From Bryobacterales bacterium (GTDB lineage: Bacteria > Acidobacteriota > Terriglobia > Bryobacterales > Bryobacteraceae), in NCBI GenBank assembly GCA_003164035.1, contig PLRS01000081.1, forward strand, positions 1 through 64,000: a stretch of DNA of 64,000 bases. Direction: 5' to 3'. Positions 49,779-61,193 of the stretch are shown piece after piece (positions within the stretch are counted from its first letter, which is position 1; each line of letters starts with the position of its first letter). Position numbers and translations under genes: made by a program. The notes beneath the pieces were generated by a model. That model did no database searches. It was not told the DNA's origin and saw only the letters and a program-made list of their open reading frames with translations.

Positions 49779-50732
49779 ATGCGCGCGCTTCGAACTCTCT
49801 CTCTGGCACTGGGTGCGGCCGCCGTGGCGCTGGCCGCCGCCCAGGACGTACACGTAGTGGTGGCCCAGGATGGCACCGGCGATTTTCCCACCGTACAAAA
49901 CGCCGTGGACCATGCGCTGGACAAGGCTCCCATCGGACCGAACGGCCGGCTTTACATCGAAATTCGCCCCGGCACCTATAACGAGCGAGTGGTGGTGCCG
50001 CAGGACATGCCGCGGGTGACTCTGGCCGGCAGCGACGCGGCCACGACCATCATCACGCACGGGCAGACTGCCAAGGAGACCGGCGGCACGTTTTTCAGCG
50101 CCACGGTGGATGTCAACGGCGCGGCGTTTGAGGCCGAAAACATCACCTTCGAAAACCCGGCCCAGGGCGCGCAGGCGGTGGCGGTTTCGGTGCATTCCGA
50201 CCGCGCCCGGTTCCGCAACTGCCGCTTCATCGGGTGGCAGGATACGCTCTACGCCGCCAGCGGGAGGCAGTATTACCTTCACTGCTACATTTCCGGACAC
50301 GTGGATTTCATTTTCGGTCATGCCGCGGCGGTTTTCGAAGATTGCGAAATCCACAGCCGGGGTAACGGCTACCTGACGGCCGTGAATCGCACCCGGGCGG
50401 ACGAGCCCACCGGCTACGCGATCCTTCGCTCGCGGCTGACGGCCGAGGATGGAGTGAATAGCGTGGCGCTGGGACGTCCCTGGCGGCTCTACGCGCGGGT
50501 GGTCTACATCGATTGCTGGATGGGGCCACAGATTATTCCCGGCGGCTGGAACAACTGGAATAAGCCGGAAGCCGAGAAAACCGCGTTCTACGGCGAGTAC
50601 GGTTCCTCCGGCCCCGGCGCCCGGCCGGATGCGCGCGTGGCATGGGCGCACCGGCTCAGCGCCACCCAAGCCGGGCAATTCCGCCCCGAGGTTTTCCTGC
50701 GCGGCAGCGACGGATGGGACCCCAGGAAATAA
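49779..50732 (+). CDS. Pectinesterase (CE8), exported
   Basis: 317 residues with a signal peptide (LRTLSLALGAAAVALAAAQ). A right-handed parallel beta-helix enzyme that removes methyl groups from pectin. Catalytic residues fit CE8: D155 (GWQDTLY), D176 (HVDFIFG) and R233 (LGRPWR), with the usual 21-residue gap between the two Asp. Such enzymes indicate use of plant cell-wall material. A TACAAT box is 12 nt before the ATG, so the leader is very short. No pectate lyase is adjacent. Confidence 0.93.
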   Translation: MRALRTLSLALGAAAVALAAAQDVHVVVAQDGTGDFPTVQNAVDHALDKAPIGPNGRLYIEIRPGTYNERVVVPQDMPRVTLAGSDAATTIITHGQTAKETGGTFFSATVDVNGAAFEAENITFENPAQGAQAVAVSVHSDRARFRNCRFIGWQDTLYAASGRQYYLHCYISGHVDFIFGHAAAVFEDCEIHSRGNGYLTAVNRTRADEPTGYAILRSRLTAEDGVNSVALGRPWRLYARVVYIDCWMGPQIIPGGWNNWNKPEAEKTAFYGEYGSSGPGARPDARVAWAHRLSATQAGQFRPEVFLRGSDGWDPRK

Positions 50733-50775
50733 GGACCAATTTTGCGCCGGGTTCGCTGATTTGGCGGACGCTCGA

Positions 50776-50784
50776 TGTTATACT
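50776..50784 (+). promoter_or_regulatory. Extended -10 promoter of tRNA-Lys
   Basis: TGTTATACT is an extended -10 element (TG, one base, TATACT). It ends 47 nt upstream of the tRNA, which would give a 5' leader of about 40 nt for RNase P to remove. Confidence 0.5.
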
Positions 50785-50831
50785 GGCATGAGTGCCGCGG
50801 TCGGTGCCCGGCATGCCCCGCATCTCCTTCA

Positions 50832-50907
<76 letters not shown>

Positions 50908-50967
50908 CACAAATTCAAGAAATTAAATTACTTAGTGCCCAATTTCGGAATTACGGCGACAAGTTAA

Positions 50968-51144
50968 GCAACCGCTCCCTTGCGGTCGCGGCTCGGTATC
51001 GCGCGTTTCCGAGGTGTGACGCCGTCTGTCATTGATCGTCACCTATAACCTGCGGGCGCGGCTCGGTTACGCGCGTTTCCGAGGTGCGACCGCGCGAGGG
51101 AGCGGTTGCCCGGAACGGATTTCCCCAAGATCGGTTAAGCACCC
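50968..51144. repeat. Compound family P repeat, copy 3
   Basis: GCAACCGCTCCCTTGCGGTC with GCGGCTCGGT occurs twice around a central segment (GCGCGTTTCCGAGGTG, also twice). It ends GAGGGAGCGGTTGCC at 51096-51110, complementary to the left arm, and then GGTTAAGCACCC (also at 6169-6180). It lies between tRNA-Lys and sdhC. Confidence 0.75.
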
Positions 51145-51202
51145 GCCAGTTAACTCCTGACTGCGGGGTCCTTCGCTTTTCGCTACAATCAGTGTTCTTC
51201 GC

Positions 51203-51913
51203 ATGAGTACTGTCGTCGTTCACCCAATTCATCGTGCGGTGCGCTTTTACGAAGCCCCCATCGGCAAGAAGGCCGTGATGGCGGCCACCGGAGTGATTCT
51301 GGTCGGCTACGTATTCGCCCACCTGCTCGGAAACCTGCAAATCTATTCGTCCGATGCGCAGCAGATCAACCGCTACGCGGCGTTTCTGCACAACCCGGCC
51401 AACGCGGTGGCGTTGTGGGCGGCGCGGTCGGCGCTGCTGGCGGCCGTGGTGCTGCACATTGTGGCGGCAACGCAGCTCTGGCTGCAAAACCGGGCGGCGC
51501 GGCCGCAGGGCTACGTGAAAAAGAAAGACGTTCCGGCGTCGTACGCGGCGCGCACGATGGTGTGGAGCGGGCCGATCGTGGCGGCGTTTATCGTGTTCCA
51601 CATTATGCACCTGACGATGGGTTCGGTGTTGCCGGTGCGGGATATCGGATTGAACCCGAACACGCCGGACGTGCGCTGGAACGTGATCGCGGGGTTTCAG
51701 AATCCCGCCGTGGCGGGTTTCTACATCTTCGCCATGATCCTGTTGTGCATGCACTTGTATCACGGGATCTGGAGCCTGTTCCAGTCGTTGGGCGTCAACC
51801 ACCCGCGCTACACGCCGTGGATTCAGAAAGCTTCGGCGGCGCTGGCGATTCTGGTGGCGGTGGGCAACTGCTCGATTCCGATCGCGGTACTGAGCGGTTT
51901 GTTGACGTATTAA
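51203..51913 (+). CDS. sdhC: Succinate dehydrogenase cytochrome b subunit
   Basis: 236 residues with five helices, the fused type B cytochrome b (TIGR02046-like) that anchors the SdhAB module and binds one or two haems. Conserved His residues sit within helices, for example [16 protein letters not shown] and HIMHLTMG. It starts MSTVVVHP, with a TACAAT box 13 nt upstream and no clear Shine-Dalgarno. sdhA begins 10 bp after the stop, so the order is sdhC-sdhA-sdhB in one message. There is no separate sdhD, as expected for this type. Confidence 0.93.
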   Translation: MSTVVVHPIHRAVRFYEAPIGKKAVMAATGVILVGYVFAHLLGNLQIYSSDAQQINRYAAFLHNPANAVALWAARSALLAAVVLHIVAATQLWLQNRAARPQGYVKKKDVPASYAARTMVWSGPIVAAFIVFHIMHLTMGSVLPVRDIGLNPNTPDVRWNVIAGFQNPAVAGFYIFAMILLCMHLYHGIWSLFQSLGVNHPRYTPWIQKASAALAILVAVGNCSIPIAVLSGLLTY

Positions 51914-51923
51914 AAGGGAACAC

Positions 51924-53836
<1,913 letters not shown>

Positions 53837-53837
<1 letters not shown>

Positions 53838-54598
53838 TGCGAATCACTCTCCATATCTGGCGCCAGGAGAACGCGGCCGCGAAAGGCCGAATGGTGCGTT
53901 ACGAAGTCCCCAACGTGAACGAGCACATGTCGTTCCTCGAGATGCTGGACGTGCTGAACGAGGAACTGATCGCCAAGGGCGAGGAGCCGGTGGCGTTCGA
54001 TCACGATTGCCGCGAGGGCATTTGCGGCATGTGCGGGGCGATGGTGAACGGCGTGGCGCACGGGCCGCTGGCGGCGACCACCCTGTGCCAGTTGCACATG
54101 CGGCATTTCAAGGACGGCGACACGCTGTACATCGAGCCCTGGCGGGCGCGGGCCTTTCCGGTGGTGAAAGACCTGGTGGTGGACCGCAGCGCGTTCGACC
54201 GGCTGATCGCGGCCGGCGGGTTCATCGGCGTTTCCACGGGAAGCGCTCCGGACGGCAATGCCGTGCTGGTTCCGAAGGAAAAGGCCGACCTGGCGATGGA
54301 CGCGGCCGCGTGCATCGGCTGCGGCGCATGCGTGGCGATGTGTCCGAACGCTTCGGCGTCGCTGTTCATGGGCGCCAAGATTGCGCATCTGGGGCTGTTG
54401 CCGCAAGGAGATGCGGAGCGCGACCAGCGGGTGGTGGCCATGGTGGCGCAGGCCAATGCGGAGCTATTTGGAAGCTGCACCAACATGGCCGAGTGCGAAG
54501 CGGTCTGCCCGAAGGGGATCAAGATCGAAGTCATCGCGCGGATGAACCGGGACTTTCTCGGCGCCAAATGGAGCGGCCGCGGGACGGCGAAAGAATAG
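53837..54598 (+). CDS. sdhB: Succinate dehydrogenase iron-sulfur subunit
   Basis: 253 residues from the ATG at 53837, overlapping the sdhA stop by 1 bp (TAATG). The 2Fe-2S domain has [10 protein letters not shown] with a later LCQLH. The 4Fe-4S and 3Fe-4S cysteines are [12 protein letters not shown] and [12 protein letters not shown]. It carries electrons from FAD to the quinone site. The frame is open upstream of 53837, but the coupled start is clearly right. Confidence 0.95.
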
Positions 54599-54644
54599 GG
54601 GCGGGGGTGTTTTCGAGTTCCTGAGGTCTCTGGTGGTGAGGTAA

Positions 54645-54672
54645 GACAGCCCATCGTTTTTGGTGGGCTGTC
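54645..54672. terminator. Hairpin after the sdh operon
   Basis: GACAGCCCA (54645-54653) and TGGGCTGTC (54664-54672) form a 9-bp perfect stem around a T-rich 10-nt loop. It is 46 nt past the sdhB stop, in front of convergent DNA. No T-run follows. Confidence 0.5.
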
Positions 54673-54695
54673 GAGCCTTCGCCAGCCCCTAACAG

Positions 54696-54756
54696 CCGGG
54701 CTGCGCCCGGCGGGACCGATTGACAATCGGTCCGCAGGTTGGACAACCTGCCCCAC
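54696..54756. repeat. String of hairpins ending in CCCCAC
   Basis: CCGGG/CCCGG, GACCGATTG/CAATCGGTC, and GCAGGTTG/CAACCTGC lie one after another, with CCCCAC at 54751-54756. The last stem matches the GCAGGTT/AACCTGC-CCCCAC unit at 46855-46875. Confidence 0.78.
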
Positions 54757-54765
54757 AACAAACCG

Positions 54766-57700
54766 TCAGTAAATCAGCTTGAGCGAGAACTGGATCTGCC
54801 GCGAGGTGCCGGCGGTGCGGTTGATCATACCAAAGCCCGTCCCGGTTACGGTATTGGCGGGCAGGCCGAAGTTCACGATGTTGAACAGGTTGAAGAATTC
54901 GGCGCGAAATTGCAGGGTGCCGAGTTCCGCCGACCCTCGCTTGCCGACCGGTGTGTCCTTGATCAGGGCGATATCCGCATTGTGGAACCCCGGGCCGCGA
55001 AACGTGTTTCGGCCCAGCGTGCCGAAGCGGCCGCGATTCGGTCCGGTACCGCCGGGCACATCGATCGGAACGCGGAAAAGGGACGCGTTACCGGATCCAA
55101 GCCCGAAATAGTCTTCGCGTACGGTGCGGCTGGTGGAGAGGCCGGGGATTCCGATCTGGTCGGGCCGGTCGGTACCGCCCGCGCCGACTCCGGTTTGCTG
55201 CAGGCCCGAGTAGACGGTGAAGGGCAGGCCGGTCATCATCGTCCCCATGCCCAGCAATTGCCAGCCGCGGGTGAGTGTCTTACCGAGGGGCCGCAGAAGG
55301 CGCACGGAATCGGCGTGGAGATCCTGGAAGAGGCTGAAGGTGAACGCCTGCCTGATGTCGAAGCCGGACGGCCCTTTGTCGATGGCCGGATCGAACGGGT
55401 TCATGGGCGTGGTCTGGGCGACGGCGCCCGAGGATCCGGTGATGAAACCGCCCAACACGGCGCTGGAGTCGTCGATCGATTTCGAGTACGTATAGCTGGT
55501 CTGAAACCCGAGGCCGGAGGCGGTCAGGTTATTGCGCACGGACAGTTGCAGGGCATGATAGGTGGAGTGCGAGCGATTGGTGATCTCGCTGACCGGCCCG
55601 TAACCGCCGATCGCGCCGCCGGATGAATCGAACTGCGTGTAGGGCGCAAAGGCCGCATCCGCTCCGCTGTAACCGTTGGGAAAATCCATGGCGGGCAGCT
55701 TGATTCCAGCGGTTCCGACGTAAGCACCATCGAGGATAACGCCCCGGACTTTGTGTTCGATGCCCGCGGTCCACGTGCCGACGTAGCCGCCGCTGAAGTT
55801 GGGTGCGATACCGGACACGGCGAGCGGCGTAATCTGATGATCGGGTGAAAGCGCCGCCAGGTCCTGCTCGAAGCGGAGCACATCCATGGGAGTGTTCGGG
55901 GCCACCTGTTTCGAGTCGCCCGAAGGGAACACCAGTTTCCCGTCCGGGGTGTACACGGCGGGCAATTGCTGGGGCGTGATGGTCATGCCGTAGCGAATCG
56001 ACTGGCCGGGCGCGGCGGTGAGGCGGGGATACATGACAAACGGTGTGCTGCCGGTGAGCGAGTTATCCTGCCAGAGATTGACCAGCAGGGTGGTGATGGC
56101 GCCGCCCACATGCACCGTGGTGTCCGGGGCGACGCGTCCGTCTACCGACAGCCGGGGCCCCCAGCCGTTCTTGTCGAGCCTGTATCCCGGCTGCGGATTG
56201 ACGATCAACTCCGAGCCGGGCGTGCCTGTTCCGCCCGACAGCACCGGTGCGGAGGTGCGTTTATCCTCCTCGCGAATGGGCGAAGTGATTTCGTAGCGCA
56301 GACCGTAGTTCAGGGTCACACGGCCGTTGACCTTCCAACTGTCCTCGACATACGCGTTGTAGGAATCGCGGTGGATGGCCGAATTGCCGATCGAGTTGCC
56401 TTGGGCGAACATCGGCGGCGCAACCGCGATGGAATAAGTGAACGCGCTCGCGGTGAGCAAGCCGGTCAGCGTGTCGGGCAGAGGGTCTCCCACCTGAATA
56501 TTGTGTCCGCCGCTAAGGGAGGGAATTGCAACGGGCGAATACGCTACCCCTCCGCCGAACTGGTACTGGCCGTTGGGACTGATTCCGAATAGCGTGGTAT
56601 CGCGATTGGAGCGAACCTCGGCGCCGGCCTTGACGGTATGCTTGCCGCGATTCCAGGTAAAGTTCGCGCGCGCCTGGAAAAGATTACCGTAGGCGGCCAT
56701 GACGGAACCGCCGGCGGCGTTGAAGGCCTCATAGAGTCCGTCGCCGAATACCAGCGCCGGGTCGGTGCGATCGGGCGTCGGGAACGAAGGCGTGGTGCGC
56801 GTGAAGCCGATGGAGAACTCCTGGGTAGAGGCGGGGGTTGGGGTGCGGGTCAAGGTGACGACGGCGTTGCGCTGGCGATCGAGGAATCCGACGGCGAATT
56901 CGGGTGAGATGGCGGTCTGGCTGGGGTTGGTGGTCGGGCCGGTGCTGTTATCCATGGTGAACCGCCCGAACAACTTCGTCGTGTCGGACAGGTTGTGATC
57001 GATGCGGCCGGAGAACTGGTCGGCAACCGTAGTCACCTTCGAGGAGCCCGCCCAGGTGCGCGCGCCGTAGGGTCCCTCGGCATCGTTGGGCAGAGGGTAG
57101 CGTGCCAGCACTTTAGCGATGCGCGGATCCACCGGCACAATCAGCGTGTCGCCGGGGTAGGCCGTGGTATCGAGGCCCTGGCGTTCGGCGGCGGAGGGGA
57201 CAGGGAGCACCTCGGTGACGCTCAGCACCTGGCGGAACCCCTGGTACTCGGCAAAGTAAAAGGTCCGGTTGCGGCCGTTATAGAGGTGGGGGATGACCAC
57301 GGGGCCGCCGCTGGTGAGGCCAAATTCGTTGCGGATGAAGGGCGGAATGCGTTGGGGGCTGGCGATGGTGCGGTAGTCGAAGAAGTTGCGCGCATCGAGG
57401 GCGGCATTGCGCAGAAACTCGAACACCGAGCCGTGCACGGAATTGGTTCCCGACTTGGTGATGATGTCGGTGAAGCCGGCCGCTCCACGTCCGATTTCGG
57501 CGGGCATCCAGCCCGAGTTGGAGCGAATCTCCTGTACCGCATCGACGTTGAAGTTGGTGAAGGTGGCGCCGCCCATTTCGGGATCGGAACTGTCGGCGCC
57601 GTCCATGGCGAACACGGCGGCGGTGCCGCGCTGCCCGTTGACGGCGAACTGCTGGGTGAAATTGGACGCGCCGTTGGTGTCGGTCATGGTGCCGGCCGCG

Positions 57701-58152
57701 AGCAGAAGCAATTGACTGAAGTCGCGCTTGTTGAGCGGCATCGCCGAGACGGCTTTGGCGGACAACTGCTCGCCTCCGGTGCCCTGGCGGGATTCGGTGC
57801 CAGACAGGAGCGAGACAGAGCCCTCCGCCGATAATTCGAGGACAGCCGGGGAGGCGGTGTCCGGCAGCCGGACCGTGCGGGAGCAGATTGCCGTGGAGCC
57901 TTTGTAGTCCACCGCAACCGAGTACTCGCCGGCGGGCAGCCCGGCAAACGTAAACTGGCCGTCACCGCCGGTGGTGGCGGCCGCCTTGGTACCGGCCGAC
58001 TCTACGCGCACGACGGCGCCGGCGAGCGCGGAGCCGCTGGCGTCGCGCAGGGTCCCTTTCCACGAAACCCCGGAGGGCTGGTCATCCCCGGCTAACACGG
58101 GAACGGCAATTGCGGCGCACGCGATCAGGGCGTAGAGCTTGGTGGACAACAC
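54766..58152 (-). CDS. TonB-dependent-receptor-like outer membrane protein with regulatory-like domain
   Basis: 1128 residues from a GTG at 58152, chosen because it opens a signal peptide (LYALIACAAIAVPVLAG). An earlier in-frame ATG at 58287 adds unlikely sequence. Residues about 25-100 form a carboxypeptidase-regulatory-like domain (GSALAGAVVRVES, GQFTFAGLPAGEYSVAV). A plug-like region (NKRDFSQLLLLAAGT, FAVNGQRGTAAVFAMDGAD) and a 22-strand-type barrel with an aromatic C-terminal strand (FSLKLIY) follow. This architecture is very common in Acidobacteria, often for uptake of sugars or peptides. No substrate can be assigned. It converges with sdhB. Confidence 0.85.
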   Translation of the reverse strand: MLSTKLYALIACAAIAVPVLAGDDQPSGVSWKGTLRDASGSALAGAVVRVESAGTKAAATTGGDGQFTFAGLPAGEYSVAVDYKGSTAICSRTVRLPDTASPAVLELSAEGSVSLLSGTESRQGTGGEQLSAKAVSAMPLNKRDFSQLLLLAAGTMTDTNGASNFTQQFAVNGQRGTAAVFAMDGADSSDPEMGGATFTNFNVDAVQEIRSNSGWMPAEIGRGAAGFTDIITKSGTNSVHGSVFEFLRNAALDARNFFDYRTIASPQRIPPFIRNEFGLTSGGPVVIPHLYNGRNRTFYFAEYQGFRQVLSVTEVLPVPSAAERQGLDTTAYPGDTLIVPVDPRIAKVLARYPLPNDAEGPYGARTWAGSSKVTTVADQFSGRIDHNLSDTTKLFGRFTMDNSTGPTTNPSQTAISPEFAVGFLDRQRNAVVTLTRTPTPASTQEFSIGFTRTTPSFPTPDRTDPALVFGDGLYEAFNAAGGSVMAAYGNLFQARANFTWNRGKHTVKAGAEVRSNRDTTLFGISPNGQYQFGGGVAYSPVAIPSLSGGHNIQVGDPLPDTLTGLLTASAFTYSIAVAPPMFAQGNSIGNSAIHRDSYNAYVEDSWKVNGRVTLNYGLRYEITSPIREEDKRTSAPVLSGGTGTPGSELIVNPQPGYRLDKNGWGPRLSVDGRVAPDTTVHVGGAITTLLVNLWQDNSLTGSTPFVMYPRLTAAPGQSIRYGMTITPQQLPAVYTPDGKLVFPSGDSKQVAPNTPMDVLRFEQDLAALSPDHQITPLAVSGIAPNFSGGYVGTWTAGIEHKVRGVILDGAYVGTAGIKLPAMDFPNGYSGADAAFAPYTQFDSSGGAIGGYGPVSEITNRSHSTYHALQLSVRNNLTASGLGFQTSYTYSKSIDDSSAVLGGFITGSSGAVAQTTPMNPFDPAIDKGPSGFDIRQAFTFSLFQDLHADSVRLLRPLGKTLTRGWQLLGMGTMMTGLPFTVYSGLQQTGVGAGGTDRPDQIGIPGLSTSRTVREDYFGLGSGNASLFRVPIDVPGGTGPNRGRFGTLGRNTFRGPGFHNADIALIKDTPVGKRGSAELGTLQFRAEFFNLFNIVNFGLPANTVTGTGFGMINRTAGTSRQIQFSLKLIY

Positions 58153-58346
58153 ATCAGCATAGCTCACACCATTGGCGGGCACTCGCCCGTGGGTTGGCAG
58201 CGCTCCGGCCGCCAGGATTACGGTTTGATTAATCCACGCAACCTTTTCGCCGCCGGTTGGGTTTTGCCCTATAGTTGTGAATGGCACGACAGTTGCTCGG
58301 TTCCACTGTTCCCGCGCGGAGAGCCGCGCAGTGAGGAAAAAATTCC

Positions 58347-59315
58347 ATGACGACCAACAAATACTTGCGTCACGCGCTACTGCTGTCGGCTCTGCTCTTG
58401 CTGCCGGCGCAGATGTTTGCCGGAGTGTTTATCTCCGTTTCGATTGCGCCGCCGGTGCTGCCGGTTTATGTGCAGCCGGTTTGTCCGGCGCCGGGATACA
58501 TCTGGACGCCGGGATATTGGGCTTATGGTGAGCCGGACGGGTATTATTGGGTGCCGGGCACGTGGGTGATGGCGCCGCAGCCGGGTTACCTGTGGACGCC
58601 GGGATACTGGGGCTGGAGCGGCGGCGTGTACCTATGGAACGCGGGGTATTGGGGACCGCACGTGGGCTTCTACGGCGGCGTGAACTACGGTTTCGGATAT
58701 GGCGGTATGGGCTACGCCGGCGGCATGTGGGCGGGCGGAGTGTTCCGCTACAACACGGCCTTCAGCAACGTGAATATCGGCATCGTTCACAACACCTATG
58801 TGGACCGGACGGTGATCGGCGGCGGCGTGGGCAGCCGTGCCAGCTTCAATGGGCCGAACGGCATCATGTCGCGTCCTTCGGCGCAGGAGATGGCCTACGG
58901 GCGGGAGCAGCATATGGCCGCCACGGGGGAACAGGCGGCGCACGAGCATGCGGCGTCGATGGATCGCAATAGTTTCGCGTCGGTCAATCACGGGCGGCCG
59001 GCAATGGCGGCGGTGGCGCGGCCCATGTCGCATCCCATGTCGCCAGGCATGTCGCACCCCGGCTTCAATGACCGGCCGATGAGCGCGCAACACGGCGGTG
59101 GGGCGGCGACGAACCATCCCGCCATGAACCAGGGCGCATCGGCAGGCCACTCCGCTCCGCAGCACTACTCCGAAGCGCCGCATAACGCCACGGCGCCGCA
59201 CACCGAGGCGCAGCACAACGCAGCTCCAGAACATAACGCGGCGCCGCAGCACAACGCTCCGCAACGCCAGCAGCAGCACTCCGCTCCCAAACAGGAAGGG
59301 CACGAAGGCCGCTAG
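58347..59315 (+). CDS. Exported YXWGXW-repeat protein
   Basis: 322 residues, signal peptide to about residue 25 (LLLSALLLLPAQMFAG). Residues about 45-110 hold repeated PGYxWTPGYW units (GYIWTPGYW, YYWVPGTW, GYLWTPGYW, YLWNAGYWG), a motif common to small exported proteins in Acidobacteria and proteobacteria. A Gly/Tyr-rich segment follows, then a long C-terminal half rich in His, Ala, Asn, Gln and Pro, including repeated HNAAPxHNA units. It may bind metal or surface polymer; function unknown. GAGGAA precedes the ATG at 58347. Confidence 0.8.
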   Translation: MTTNKYLRHALLLSALLLLPAQMFAGVFISVSIAPPVLPVYVQPVCPAPGYIWTPGYWAYGEPDGYYWVPGTWVMAPQPGYLWTPGYWGWSGGVYLWNAGYWGPHVGFYGGVNYGFGYGGMGYAGGMWAGGVFRYNTAFSNVNIGIVHNTYVDRTVIGGGVGSRASFNGPNGIMSRPSAQEMAYGREQHMAATGEQAAHEHAASMDRNSFASVNHGRPAMAAVARPMSHPMSPGMSHPGFNDRPMSAQHGGGAATNHPAMNQGASAGHSAPQHYSEAPHNATAPHTEAQHNAAPEHNAAPQHNAPQRQQQHSAPKQEGHEGR

Positions 59316-59726
59316 AATAGTGTCCAATAGATGACTGGACAGGTCTTGAAGCCTTTTGTGGGGCGGACCCCCTTGGTCCGCGGCCGACGCCTTCGTCGGC
59401 CTTTTTCCGAGATGGCGCGCGATAGGCTCACATGAGCATGAAAAGCCGGCCAGGTGGCCGGCCGCGGACCGGGGGCGGACCGGGGGGTCCGCCCCACCAA
59501 GCCGCCTGATACCTGTCCAGCTAATTCCTGGACGGTACACTTGGGGGCGAGCTTTCTTCGCTTTCGTCCTAGCATTTGCGGTGATTTGCGGCTTTCTTTT
59601 CTCCCCTCCAGCCGTTTTTCCTCCAAACTTCGGCGGCCGTGGCCGATGAGATGCTTGTCAGTGGATTTATTGGGGCATAGCCGGGCCGATTGGTGAATTC
59701 CGGAGTCGTCGGGCTTTTGTTTTTAC
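59316..59726. other. Intergenic region with a nested inverted repeat
   Basis: No gene is seen. It holds the large nested inverted repeat annotated below. The region before the AAA+ gene is A/T-richer. Confidence 0.45.
59335..59520. repeat. Nested inverted repeat
   Basis: Outer arms CTGGACAGGT (59335-59344) and ACCTGTCCAG (59511-59520) are perfect. Inside, GTGGGGCGGACCCCC (59358-59372) pairs perfectly with GGGGGTCCGCCCCAC (59483-59497). GGTCCGCGGCC also pairs with GGCCGCGGACC, GCCGACG with CGTCGGC, and GCCGGCC with GGCCGGC. The GTGGGG/CCCCAC boundary matches the hairpin strings at 48.5 and 54.7 kb. Confidence 0.82.
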
Positions 59727-59747
59727 GTAGGCATTGTAAATGCTTAC
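59727..59747. promoter_or_regulatory. Palindrome upstream of the AAA+ gene
   Basis: GTAGGCATT and AATGCTTAC form a 9-bp inverted repeat with one mismatch and a 3-nt spacer. It lies 62 bp before the ATG and could be an operator. No other copy was seen in the window. Confidence 0.35.
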
Positions 59748-59808
59748 ACAAACCTTGAGTCCCGGGTGCATGCCGCGCGTCCAAAGCGTTGAAAGGAGGG
59801 CGTTGGAA

Positions 59809-60909
59809 ATGGCTGCTTTAAGGGTGATGTTGGATCCCACCAGGTTGGGACAGGAAGCGGAAACGCTGGAGGCAAACCTCCGCAAGCGGGTAGTCGGCCA
59901 AGCCGACGCCATTCGCCAGACCGTCGATTTGTATCAGACGTTCCTGGCGGGGATGGCCAGCACCGGGCGCCCCATTGGGAACTTGCTGTTTCTAGGCCCG
60001 ACCGGAACGGGGAAGACGCGCACCGTGGAAGCGGTAGCGGAGAGCCTGGTCGGCGACCCGCGGGCGGTGGTGAAGATCGATTGCGCGGAATTTCAGCACA
60101 GTCACGAGATTGCCAAACTGGTGGGTTCGCCTCCGGGATACCTGGGGCACCGGGAAACCCATCCGCTGCTCAGCCAGGAAGCGCTGAATCTGCACCAGAC
60201 CGAGACGGTGAAGCTGAGCTTCGTGCTGTTCGACGAGATCGAAAAAGCCAGCGACGCGCTGTGGAACCTGCTGCTGGGAATCCTGGACAAGGCAACCTTG
60301 ACGCTGGGCGATAACCGGCGGGTGGATTTTTCCCGCGCGATCATCTTCATGACCAGCAACCTGGGATCGGCGGAAATGGAATCGATGCTGCAACCGGGTA
60401 TGGGCTTTCAGGCGGTGAGCCAGGCGGCGGCGATGGCAGCGGCCGCGGGCGCTTCGGTGGCGAAGAAGATGGAGCGCGCCGGCATGGAATCGGCGCGGCG
60501 CCGTTTCACCCCGGAATTCATGAACCGCATCGACAAGGTGGTGGTGTTTCGATCGCTGGGCGAAAGCGAGTTGCGCAGCATCCTCGACCTGGAAATCGAT
60601 GCCGTGCGGGACCGCCTGCGGCAGGCTACTGGAACGGGCTCTCTCACGCTGAAGCTCAGCGAAACGGCGCGCGATCTGCTTCTGCGGGAAGGCAGCGACC
60701 CACGCTACGGCGCGCGCCATTTGAAGCGCGCCATCGAGCGCCTGCTGGTCCATCCCATGTCGAACCTGATTGCCACCGGGCAAGTGAAAGAGGGCGACCA
60801 GGTGCTGGTCCATGTCGACGGAGACGGCGCGCGCCTGGTCTTCCTGAAGGAATTCAAAGGCGTGGCGCCACAGCGCGAAGACAAGACGGGGTCGTCGGCG
60901 GCGGCGTAG
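59809..60909 (+). CDS. Single-domain AAA+ ATPase (ClpA/ClpB D2-like)
   Basis: 366 residues from the ATG at 59809, with AGGAGG 9 nt upstream; the earlier in-frame start at 59740 has no ribosome site. Walker A GPTGTGKT (63-70), Walker B VLFDEIEKA (139-147), a sensor MTSNLG, and the C-terminal D2-type domain (RRRFTPEFMNRIDKVVVF, DPRYGARHLKRAIERLL) are present. ClpA and ClpB carry this module as their second ring after an N-domain and D1, both absent here. A standalone unfoldase or remodeller is inferred; I see no IGF/L loop for ClpP binding. It is not next to clpP or another chaperone gene. Confidence 0.85.
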   Translation: MAALRVMLDPTRLGQEAETLEANLRKRVVGQADAIRQTVDLYQTFLAGMASTGRPIGNLLFLGPTGTGKTRTVEAVAESLVGDPRAVVKIDCAEFQHSHEIAKLVGSPPGYLGHRETHPLLSQEALNLHQTETVKLSFVLFDEIEKASDALWNLLLGILDKATLTLGDNRRVDFSRAIIFMTSNLGSAEMESMLQPGMGFQAVSQAAAMAAAAGASVAKKMERAGMESARRRFTPEFMNRIDKVVVFRSLGESELRSILDLEIDAVRDRLRQATGTGSLTLKLSETARDLLLREGSDPRYGARHLKRAIERLLVHPMSNLIATGQVKEGDQVLVHVDGDGARLVFLKEFKGVAPQREDKTGSSAAA

Positions 60910-60922
60910 GGAGCTGCCAGCC

Positions 60923-61192
60923 TCAGCGATCGAACAGCAGCGGGCCTGAGTGCTCGGGATTCACCGCCGAACAGCCGGCCAACGATGCGACGCGGCAGAG
61001 TCTTTGGTCGGCCGCGACAAGAACGCCAATCTACCCCTTGATGGCGAGCACAGACTCCAGCTCTACGATCGAAAGGTTGGAAATCAGGGATCGGGAACCC
61101 GACCGATCGAGAATGCGGTCCATGTATTCGGATCCGTTCTCCTTGTGGTAGCGCTTCGCGAGTGCGCTCGTGTCGAGAAAGTAGTTTGGCAA
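60923..61192 (-). pseudogene. Broken PIN-domain toxin
   Basis: On the reverse strand a TTG at 61192 overlaps the end of the DUF104 gene and encodes LPNYFLDTSALAKRYHKE..., a clear PIN N-terminus, up to a TAG at 61031. Reading on in the same frame gives GVLVAADQRLCRVASLAGCSAVNPEH..., a typical PIN C-terminus, to a TGA at 60923. The joined piece has about 90 codons, so roughly 40-50 central residues are missing, and one stop lies at the junction. The toxin is therefore inactive while its antitoxin remains. Confidence 0.8.
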
Positions 61193-61193
61193 G

